Positions 27,237 through 33,865 of a stretch of 55,398 nucleotides of DNA are shown here, one piece after another. Positions within the stretch are counted from its first letter, which is position 1, and every line of letters starts with the position of its first letter. Origin of the DNA: an uncultured Bacilli bacterium (GTDB lineage: Bacteria; Bacillota_I; Bacilli_A; RF39; UBA660); contig CALVOW010000007.1 in the NCBI GenBank assembly GCA_944350445.1, forward strand, positions 1 to 55,398, in the 5' to 3' direction. Under the pieces are notes generated by a model that was not told where the DNA came from, made no database searches, and was given only the letters and a program-made list of their open reading frames with translations. A program made the translations under genes and the position numbers.

Positions 27237-27421
27237 GTTTACAAATTATATTCGTAATGGGGTAAGGGGTAATATACACTTTTTTGTGTTTTATAAAAAA
27301 ACTTGTTTAATTTTTATTTGTTTTGAATGTAATAGCATAATCAGACTTATTGCAGCTTTTTGATTAAAAACGAAATTCCAAATGAAAATTAACTATATTA
27401 AAGATAATTTTCGTAAAAATA
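27237..27421. other. AT-rich spacer with no gene seen
   Basis: The stretch holds only a short ACAC/GTGT hairpin at about 27278-27291 and G-rich AATGGGGTAAGGGGTAA nearby. No ORF, promoter pair or known RNA was recognised before the Phe T-box promoter. Confidence 0.5.
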
Positions 27422-27450
27422 TTTACATTTAAAAGAATCTTTGTTACAAT
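27422..27450 (+). promoter_or_regulatory. Promoter of the Phe T-box operon
   Basis: TTTACA (27422-27427) and TACAAT (27445-27450) are spaced by 17 nt, giving a start near 27457. Confidence 0.85.
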
Positions 27451-27456
27451 ATGCAT

Positions 27457-27646
27457 GTATTTATTAATGCGAGAAAAATAGTACTATATTTACTTATTTC
27501 AAGAGAGTTAGTGGTCGGTGCAAACTAATAATAAAGGTATAGGAATTCACTTCTCAAAATAAATCGTTCGTCGCGTTAAGATAAGTTAAGTGAAATAAAG
27601 GATGGTACCGTCTTCTGACTCCTCATGTACCATTCTTTTTTTAAAA
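27457..27646 (+). promoter_or_regulatory. T-box riboswitch, Phe-specific (UUC specifier)
   Basis: The T-box core AAGGATGGTACCG lies at 27598-27610. The specifier segment GAA-TTC-A puts the Phe codon TTC at 27546-27548, the same arrangement as in the argS leader. The terminator GGATGGTAC (27600-27608) pairs with GTACCATTC (27628-27636) and ends in T7. The leader controls a hydrolase gene followed by pheS and pheT. Confidence 0.9.
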
Positions 27647-27654
27647 GGAGGAAT

Positions 27655-28374
27655 ATGAAAAAAGCAGTTTTGATTATTCATGGTTTTGTAGGTTCGCTTT
27701 ATGATAATGAATATTTAATGAATTATCTTGAATTAGATAAAAAGTTTGATGTCTTTGCAAAAACTTTACCTGGACATCATGAAACATTTAGTTATCAAAA
27801 AGTTGATTTTCACGAATGGATAAAATATGTTGAAGAGATAGTTGAAGATTTAATTTTTTATGGCTACAAAGAAATATATTTAATTGGACATAGTATGGGT
27901 GGAGTTTTAGCTGGCTATGTGGCTAGTAAATATAAAGAAATTAAAAAAGTCGTTTTTTTAAATGCAGCTTTTAATTATTTAAATTTTAAACAAAATAAGG
28001 TTGATATTTTAAAAAACAAAGATTATAAAGATTATTTAGAAGTTTTAGATAGAGTTTTTCATACTTCAATTCCTTTCTTTTTAGAATTTATTAAGTTAGT
28101 AAAAGAATATCATGATTGCTTAACAAATGTTACAGTCGATTCTCTTGTTTTACAAAGTGATATTGATCAAGTTGTTCCCCTTGAAAATGGTATAAAAATT
28201 TATGATAACTTAAAATCTTATAATAAATATTTAACTTATTTAACTAATGAAAGACATGCCATTTTTGAAGGAAATCAGGAGAATTTAGAAAGAAAAAAAG
28301 AAATAGCAGAATATATTAGATTATTTTTAAGAGGTGGAAATAAATGGAAAAAGATATACAAAGAAAAGATATAA
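27655..28374 (+). CDS. Alpha/beta hydrolase (carboxylesterase/lipase-like)
   Basis: This 239-aa hydrolase shows an oxyanion HGFVGS motif near residue 10, the nucleophile elbow GHSMGG near residue 83, an acidic residue in QSDIDQVVP and the catalytic His in ERHAIFEG. It is closest to Est30-type carboxylesterases; the substrate is unknown. An upstream in-frame ATG at 27625 lies inside the T-box terminator, so I take ATG 27655, preceded by AAAAGGAGGAAT. It is the first gene under the Phe T-box and overlaps pheS by 31 nt, an unusual partner for pheST. Confidence 0.88.
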   Translation: MKKAVLIIHGFVGSLYDNEYLMNYLELDKKFDVFAKTLPGHHETFSYQKVDFHEWIKYVEEIVEDLIFYGYKEIYLIGHSMGGVLAGYVASKYKEIKKVVFLNAAFNYLNFKQNKVDILKNKDYKDYLEVLDRVFHTSIPFFLEFIKLVKEYHDCLTNVTVDSLVLQSDIDQVVPLENGIKIYDNLKSYNKYLTYLTNERHAIFEGNQENLERKKEIAEYIRLFLRGGNKWKKIYKEKI

Positions 28375-29390
28375 TTGAAAAATTAGATAGTGATTTAACT
28401 GTTATTAAAACAAAAAATGATTTAGCTTCTCTTAAAGCTTTATATTTAGGAAAAACAGGAGTTATTACAAATTTAAGTTCCAAAATGAAAGAGCTTGATC
28501 CAAGTGATAGAAAAGAATATGGAAAGTTTTTAAATGAACTTAAAATGGAAGTATTAGAAAAGTTAGAAACTGCTTCTAAAGAAATTGAGTCAAGAGAATT
28601 AGAAGAAAAATTAAACAAAGAAAAAATTGATATTACACTTCCTGGGAGAAAACATTTAAAGGGTAGTATTCATCCGATGACAAGAATTATTGAAGAATTA
28701 GAAGATTTATTTGTTTCCATGGGTTATGATGTTATATCAGGTCCAGAAGTAGAAACGGATATGAATTGTTTTACCAAATTGAATTTACCAGTCGGTCATC
28801 CGGCAAGAGATAGTCAAGATACTTTTTATATCGATAATGATTATTTATTAAGATCACATACATCACCTGCTCAAGTTAGAACAATGGAAGCTAATACCTT
28901 AAAAGAACCGCTTCGAATTGTTTGTCCAGGAAAAGTGTATAGACGAGATGATGATGCAACCCATTCGCATCAATTCATGCAATTTGAAGGTTTAGTTGTT
29001 GGCGAAAATATTTCTTTAGCTGACTTAAAAGGAACTCTTGAATTGTTTGCGAAAAAGTTATTAGGTGAAAAAACAAATGTTCGTTTTCGTCCAAGTTATT
29101 TCCCATTTACTGAACCTTCATGTGAAGTGGATGTAACTTGTTTTAAATGTGGTGGTAAAGGTTGTAGTTTATGTAAACAAACTGGTTGGATTGAAGTATT
29201 AGGAGCTGGGGTTGTGCATCCTAATGTTTTAAGAATGTCTGGCTATGATCCTGAAAAATATACTGGCTTTGCGTTTGGACCAGGAATTGATCGCTTTGCC
29301 ATGTTTAAATATGGAATTACAGATATTCGCCAAATCTATACTAATGATATTCGTTTCTTAGAACAATTTGATAGAAAGGATGTAGAATAA
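28344..29390 (+). CDS. pheS: Phenylalanyl-tRNA synthetase alpha subunit
   Basis: PheS (348 aa) is the catalytic class II subunit of the PheS2PheT2 synthetase. It has an N-terminal coiled coil. The class II motifs include HPMTRIIEELEDLF, SHTSPAQVRTM, GKVYRRDDDATHSHQFMQFEG and GFAFGPGIDRFAM. The Cys-rich segment CGGKGCSLCKQTGW is usual for Bacillota PheS. The start has GAGGTGGAAATA upstream and lies within the 3' end of the hydrolase gene. Confidence 0.97.
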   Translation: MEKDIQRKDIIEKLDSDLTVIKTKNDLASLKALYLGKTGVITNLSSKMKELDPSDRKEYGKFLNELKMEVLEKLETASKEIESRELEEKLNKEKIDITLPGRKHLKGSIHPMTRIIEELEDLFVSMGYDVISGPEVETDMNCFTKLNLPVGHPARDSQDTFYIDNDYLLRSHTSPAQVRTMEANTLKEPLRIVCPGKVYRRDDDATHSHQFMQFEGLVVGENISLADLKGTLELFAKKLLGEKTNVRFRPSYFPFTEPSCEVDVTCFKCGGKGCSLCKQTGWIEVLGAGVVHPNVLRMSGYDPEKYTGFAFGPGIDRFAMFKYGITDIRQIYTNDIRFLEQFDRKDVE

Positions 29391-29391
29391 A

Positions 29392-31761
29392 ATGAAATTA
29401 AGTACCAAATTTTTACGTGATTATCTAGATATTCCCAAAGATATAACCTATGAAAAAATAGCTTCCGATATGACAAGAATTGGTAATGAATATGATAGTG
29501 CTTCCAAACTTATAAATGCAACTGATTTAGTAATTGGGGAAGTAATCGATTGTAAAATGCATCCGGATAGTGATCATTTGCATGTAACTATTGTTGATAT
29601 TGGAACTGAAAAATTACAAATTGTTTGTGGAGCTCCTAATGTTTCTAAGGGTATTAAAGTAATTGTTGCCAAACCTGGGGCCGTTTTACCAGAAATTACA
29701 ATTAAAAAAACGGTTATTCGTGGGGTTGAATCAAATGGTATGCTTTGTGCTTTATTTGAACTTGGCCTTGATAAAAAATATTTACATGAAAGTGATATTA
29801 ATGGTATTTGTATTTTAGGAGATGATGCTAAGGTTGGATGTGATCCAATAAAATATTTAGGACTTGATGATGAAGTTATTGATTTTGAATTAACTAGTAA
29901 TCGTGGCGATTTATTAAGTATTCTTGGCATGTCTTATGAAATAGGAGCTTTATATAACAAGAATGTAAAACCAATGGAGACATCTTATCAAGAAATGGGC
30001 GACGATATTAATTCAAGTTTTCAGGTTAAAGTAAAAACTCCTGATTGTCCTTTATTTTTAGCCAAAAAAGTAAATAATGTTGAAATAAAAGAAAGTCCTG
30101 ATTTTATTAAAGAACGTTTAATTGCCAGTGGTATTAGACCAATTAATAATGTTGTTGATATTTCAAACTTTGTTATGTTAGAAACGGGTCAACCTTTACA
30201 TTTTTATGATGCCGATACTTTAAATAATGAGTTAATTGTAAGAAATAGTAAAAAAGATGAAAAATTAGTAACGCTTGATAAAAACGAAAGAACTTTATCA
30301 AGTGATGATATTGTAATTGCAACTGGTAATAAAGCTATTGGTTTAGCTGGAGTTATGGGCGGTTTAGAAACGGAAATAACCGAACAAACTAAAAATATTA
30401 TTATTGAAAGTGCTATTTTTGATAGTATCAAAATCAGGATGACTTCCAAAAGAATTTTAAGAAGCGAAGCAAGTAATCGTTTTGAAAAAGGACTTGATCC
30501 CAAAAGAAGTTATTTAGCTATTGAAAGATGTTGTAATTTACTTGAAAAATATGCTAATGCTACTATTCAAACAGGTTTAGTAGTATATGATAAAACTAAA
30601 AAAGATGATAAAATAATCGATATTACGTTTGATAAAATTAATAAAGTTTTAGGTCTTATTGTTCCTCGTGAAGAAGTTATTAATATTTTTAAGAAATTAC
30701 AATTTCAAGTCGAAGAAAAGAAAGATGCTTTAAGAGTAACTGTTCCAAGCAGGCGAATTGATATTTCCATTAAAGAAGATTTAATTGAAGAAGTCGGTCG
30801 TTTTTATGGTCTTGAAAATATTATCGGAACTCTTCCAACTGTTCCTTTAAAACCAGGAAAATTTAACAAAACTTACCGCGAAATAAAACATAAAATGGCA
30901 TCTCTTGGTTTAAACGAATGTTTAAGTTATACTTTAATTAAAGAATCAGAGTTTCCTTATTTCCAAGTAAATGTTAAAGAAAAAATAAAAGTTTTATCAC
31001 CAATGACTGAGGAGCATTCAACTTTAAGATATAGTTTACTTCCATCTTTACTTAATATTTATGATTATAATAAAGCAAGAGGAATAAATGATATTCATAT
31101 TTTTGAAATGGGAAATGGTTTTTATCAAGAAAATGGCGAATACAAAGAAGAAATGCGTCTTGCTGCTTTAATTGCTGGAGAGTATAAAAATCAATTTACA
31201 ACGTTTAAATTCAATTTTTATGATATTAAAGGAATTCTCGAAGATTTACTAGATTATTTAGGCTATCATGATCGTTATCAACTAGAAGTAGGTACAATGC
31301 CAAAAGAAATGCATCCTTATCAAAGTGCGAATATTATTTTAAATGGTCGAGAAATTGGTCTAATTGGTAAATTAAATCCTAGCTTTAAGAAAGATGATAT
31401 TTATGTTTTGGAAATCTCAATTAAAGCTTTACTAGAAAATAAATGTAAAGGTATTCAAGTAGCAGAAATTAGTAAATATCCATCAATTTTAAAAGATGTT
31501 GCGTTTGTTGTTTCAAAAGATATACCAGCTAATTTACTTGTTAAAGAAATTAAGAGAAGTGGTGGAAAATTATTAAAAGAGATTGAAATTTTTGATAATT
31601 ATGAAGGTGAGAAAATAGATAGTGATAAAAAATCATTAGCTTTTAAATTAACATTTAATGATTTTAAGAAAACTTTAACTGATGATGAAGTTATGACAAT
31701 TTTTAATAAAATTATTACTGATGTTGAAAATAAATTTAAATGTCAAGTTAGAGATAAGTAG
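29392..31761 (+). CDS. pheT: Phenylalanyl-tRNA synthetase beta subunit
   Basis: PheT (789 aa) has an EMAP-type tRNA-binding domain (about residues 40-150, HPDSDHLHVTIVD and VCGAPNV), the B3/B4 editing region (about 210-390, FVMLETGQPLHFYD), a B5 domain, the catalytic-like core, and the C-terminal FDX-ACB anticodon-binding domain (KYPSILKDVAFVV, about residue 695 onward). It starts one base after the pheS stop codon, so translation is coupled. Confidence 0.97.
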   Translation: MKLSTKFLRDYLDIPKDITYEKIASDMTRIGNEYDSASKLINATDLVIGEVIDCKMHPDSDHLHVTIVDIGTEKLQIVCGAPNVSKGIKVIVAKPGAVLPEITIKKTVIRGVESNGMLCALFELGLDKKYLHESDINGICILGDDAKVGCDPIKYLGLDDEVIDFELTSNRGDLLSILGMSYEIGALYNKNVKPMETSYQEMGDDINSSFQVKVKTPDCPLFLAKKVNNVEIKESPDFIKERLIASGIRPINNVVDISNFVMLETGQPLHFYDADTLNNELIVRNSKKDEKLVTLDKNERTLSSDDIVIATGNKAIGLAGVMGGLETEITEQTKNIIIESAIFDSIKIRMTSKRILRSEASNRFEKGLDPKRSYLAIERCCNLLEKYANATIQTGLVVYDKTKKDDKIIDITFDKINKVLGLIVPREEVINIFKKLQFQVEEKKDALRVTVPSRRIDISIKEDLIEEVGRFYGLENIIGTLPTVPLKPGKFNKTYREIKHKMASLGLNECLSYTLIKESEFPYFQVNVKEKIKVLSPMTEEHSTLRYSLLPSLLNIYDYNKARGINDIHIFEMGNGFYQENGEYKEEMRLAALIAGEYKNQFTTFKFNFYDIKGILEDLLDYLGYHDRYQLEVGTMPKEMHPYQSANIILNGREIGLIGKLNPSFKKDDIYVLEISIKALLENKCKGIQVAEISKYPSILKDVAFVVSKDIPANLLVKEIKRSGGKLLKEIEIFDNYEGEKIDSDKKSLAFKLTFNDFKKTLTDDEVMTIFNKIITDVENKFKCQVRDK

Positions 31762-31769
31762 GTGAATGT

Positions 31770-33050
31770 ATGAAAATCATGAACTTAAAAGGAACATTTG
31801 ATTTCTTACCAAAAGAACAAATGGTTAGAAATCAAATTATGAATACTTTAAGAACTAATTTTGAAAAATATGGTTATTTACCACTGGAAACACCAATTTT
31901 AAATTATTATGATTTATTAGCTTATAAATATGATAGTGATGCGGAGATTTTGAGTGAAATTTATAAGTTAAAAGATCAAGGAGATAGAAACTTAGGACTT
32001 CGTTATGATTTAACAGTACCTTTTTGCAAGGTAATAGCTTTACAAAAAGAATTGCGTCTTCCTTTTCGCCGATATGAAATTGGTAAAGTATTTCGAAATG
32101 GGCCTGTAAAACTTGGAAGAACTAGAGAGTTTTATCAATGTGATATTGATGTTGTGGGAATTGATAATAGGTATATTGAAGCTGAACAAATTTTAATGGC
32201 GATTGATACTTATCAAGAACTAGGAATTTCTGTTTTTGTCAAATATAATAATCGAAAATTAATGACAGGGCTAATTAAAGAAGTAGGAATTCCAGAGTCC
32301 AAAGTAAATTCTGTTATTGGCGTTATTGATAAATTAGAAAAAATTAGTCAAGAAGAATTAATTGCTAGTTTAAAAAAATTAGAATTAGAGGAAAAAGTTA
32401 TTCTAAATTTACTTGCTTCATTTAAACATAGTTTTTTGGAATATGCAGAAATGTTTAAAGAAACAAAAAATGAAGATATTCGCCTTGGTTTAGAAGAGTT
32501 AAAAGAATTAAATAGTTATTTAAAAGAATTAGGAATAATCGAAAATTGTCATTTTACACCAACTTTAGCTCGGGGCTTAACTATTTATACAGGTGTAGTC
32601 TTTGAATTTTATGATAAAGAAGAAAGATTAACCTGTGCTCTTGGAGCTGGGGGCAGATATAATAAAATTATTACTGATTTTTTGGATAATGGTAATTTAT
32701 ATCCAGCGGTTGGTTTATCCTTCGGACTTGAACCAATTTATACAATTTTAAAAGAAACTTTAAATAGTAAACCTTTAATTGATATATATTTAGTTCCACT
32801 TGATACTAATATTGAAACATTAAAACTTGCTAAATCTTTAAGAGATCAAGGTATTAAAGTTTTAATTGAAATGAATAAGAAAAAAGTTTCTAAATGTTTT
32901 GAATATGCTGAGCATGAAAATATTCATTATATAAGTATTATTGGTAGTGAGGAAATTGCAAGTGGTAAACTACGTGTTAAAAATATGTTAACTAAAGAAG
33001 AAATTAGTGTGGAAATAGAAAATTTAAATAATTATCTAAAAAATAATTAA
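31770..33050 (+). CDS. hisS: Histidyl-tRNA synthetase
   Basis: HisS (426 aa) shows the class II motif 2 region RRYEIGKVFRNGPVKLGRTREFYQ, the His-specific motif LGAGGRYNKI, and the C-terminal anticodon-binding domain (IDIYLVPL onward). TAGGTGAATGT precedes the ATG, 8 bp after pheT. It is probably cotranscribed with pheST from the Phe T-box, so its expression may respond to Phe starvation, which is unusual. Confidence 0.96.
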   Translation: MKIMNLKGTFDFLPKEQMVRNQIMNTLRTNFEKYGYLPLETPILNYYDLLAYKYDSDAEILSEIYKLKDQGDRNLGLRYDLTVPFCKVIALQKELRLPFRRYEIGKVFRNGPVKLGRTREFYQCDIDVVGIDNRYIEAEQILMAIDTYQELGISVFVKYNNRKLMTGLIKEVGIPESKVNSVIGVIDKLEKISQEELIASLKKLELEEKVILNLLASFKHSFLEYAEMFKETKNEDIRLGLEELKELNSYLKELGIIENCHFTPTLARGLTIYTGVVFEFYDKEERLTCALGAGGRYNKIITDFLDNGNLYPAVGLSFGLEPIYTILKETLNSKPLIDIYLVPLDTNIETLKLAKSLRDQGIKVLIEMNKKKVSKCFEYAEHENIHYISIIGSEEIASGKLRVKNMLTKEEISVEIENLNNYLKNN

Positions 33051-33057
33051 AAAAATG

Positions 33058-33087
33058 TTGACAATAATAAGTATTTTATAATATAAT
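33058..33087 (+). promoter_or_regulatory. Promoter of tRNA-Ala
   Basis: TTGACA (33058-33063) is followed by TATAAT at 33082-33087 with 18-nt spacing. An overlapping TATAAT at 33077 is spaced too closely. The predicted start is about 25 nt before the tRNA. Confidence 0.85.
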
Positions 33088-33118
33088 TCTATATGTCGTT
33101 TGACATTAGAACTATATT

Positions 33119-33194
33119 GGGGCATTAGCTCAGCTGGGAGAGCGTCACGTTTGCACCGTGAAGGTCAGGAGTTCGATCCTCCTATGCTCCACCA
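33119..33194 (+). tRNA. tRNA-Ala (anticodon UGC)
   Basis: This is a 76-nt cloverleaf: acceptor arm GGGGCAT pairs with ATGCTCC (one G-U pair), a D arm with AGCTCAGCTGGGAGAGC, an anticodon arm with loop TTTGCAC giving anticodon TGC, and a T arm with GTTCGATCC. The discriminator A is followed by an encoded CCA (33192-33194). Confidence 0.97.
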
Positions 33195-33204
33195 ATAAGA
33201 TTTT

Positions 33205-33230
33205 AAAACCTTGCATAAAGGTTTTTTTTC
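33205..33230 (+). terminator. Terminator after tRNA-Ala
   Basis: AAAACCTT (33205-33212) and AAGGTTTT (33218-33225) enclose a 5-nt loop and run into a T8 tract. Confidence 0.88.
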
Positions 33231-33299
33231 TTTTTACAAATTATTTAATAAAAGTATTAATATTTTTAGAAAAAAGCAATACAATTAACTGAGGTGGAA

Positions 33300-33554
33300 A
33301 TGGAAACAGCTGATATTGTTGCTATTGTGACATTTTTTGTTACTTTTGTTTTAGGAATTTTTTCAAAAAAAAGTAATTTCATTAAAAATGAAATGATTCC
33401 TATTCAAAATTTATTAGTTGGTTTATTAGTAGCTATCATTGAATGGATAATTACCAAAGATTTTCAAACAGCCATTTTATTATCCGGAATTTTAGCAGGT
33501 GGTACTTATGATGTTTTCCATAACATGGAAAAAATAGTTAAAAAAGAAGTTTGA
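33300..33554 (+). CDS. Phage holin-like small membrane protein
   Basis: This 84-aa protein has an N-terminal membrane segment, then KKSNFIKNEMIPIQNLLVG, a second hydrophobic segment, and the AGGTYDVFHNMEK tail. The pattern resembles holins of phages infecting low-GC Gram-positives. There is no endolysin or other phage gene nearby, so it may be a domesticated or orphan holin, or a bacteriocin-type export protein. GAGGTGG precedes ATG 33300; a GTG two codons earlier (33294) is the alternative start. Confidence 0.65.
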   Translation: METADIVAIVTFFVTFVLGIFSKKSNFIKNEMIPIQNLLVGLLVAIIEWIITKDFQTAILLSGILAGGTYDVFHNMEKIVKKEV

Positions 33555-33557
33555 ATT

Positions 33558-33590
33558 AAAACAAGTATAAACAAAAAATATACTTGTTTT
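33558..33590 (+). terminator. Terminator after the holin-like gene
   Basis: AAAACAAGTATA (33558-33569) is a perfect 12-bp inverted repeat of TATACTTGTTTT (33579-33590). Confidence 0.75.
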
Positions 33591-33620
33591 AGTTTGCGAT
33601 GAGAAAATTAAATCAAAATA

Positions 33621-33649
33621 TTGAAAAATACTTAAAATTATAGTAAAAT
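33621..33649 (+). promoter_or_regulatory. Promoter of leader copy 1
   Basis: TTGAAA (33621-33626) and TAAAAT (33644-33649) are separated by 17 nt. Leader copy 2 has the same arrangement with TTGAAT. The predicted start is about 20 nt before the leader-peptide ATG. Confidence 0.65.
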
Positions 33650-33760
33650 AAAAGAGTAAATTAGAAGGGTAGTTGATGAATATGTTAAATAATTCAAGAA
33701 ATAAAGTTAACTCTATGTCAACCACGGGGGGGGGCTAAACCGCCTAAGTTTTTCTAATTT
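33643..33760 (+). repeat. Leader repeat, copy 1
   Basis: This segment is near-identical to 42381-42498. The roughly 80 bases from the -10 region to the base before the G-run are the same, as are the bases after the G-run through CTAAACCGCC. Only the G-run edge differs: nine G then C here, eight G then TC in copy 2, with equal total length. Confidence 0.92.
33676..33738 (+). CDS. Putative leader peptide with poly-Gly end (copy 1)
   Basis: This 20-codon ORF begins MNMLNNSRNK and ends STTGGG, with TAA at 33736-33738 right after the run of nine G (33726-33734). AGAAGGG is placed 6-7 nt before the ATG; a second ATG is at 33682. GGG codons are rare in this AT-rich sequence, so ribosomes could stall there. 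One added G would shift reading into a longer frame that ends inside the loop of the terminator at 33783-33828. The same ORF is preserved in copy 2. Confidence 0.5.
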   Translation: MNMLNNSRNKVNSMSTTGGG

Positions 33761-33782
33761 TCTAAGAAATAGTAATAAAGTT

Positions 33783-33828
33783 AAACACTTAGAACTAGTA
33801 TGTAAATACTAGGTTTTAAGTGTTTTTT
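33783..33828 (+). terminator. Leader attenuator terminator (copy 1)
   Basis: AAACACTTA plus CTAGTA pairs with TACTAG plus TAAGTGTTT, with a small internal loop and a TGTAAA apical loop, followed by T6. It lies between the leader peptide and the 33866 gene, so it should end most transcripts unless antitermination occurs. Confidence 0.85.
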
Positions 33829-33865
33829 CATTTATTATTTTAATTAATAAAAAGAGGGAAGAAAT

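Noticed and set aside
33300-33554. Prophage
   Set aside because: Only one holin-like gene is present; there is no integrase, capsid, tail or endolysin gene in the neighbourhood.
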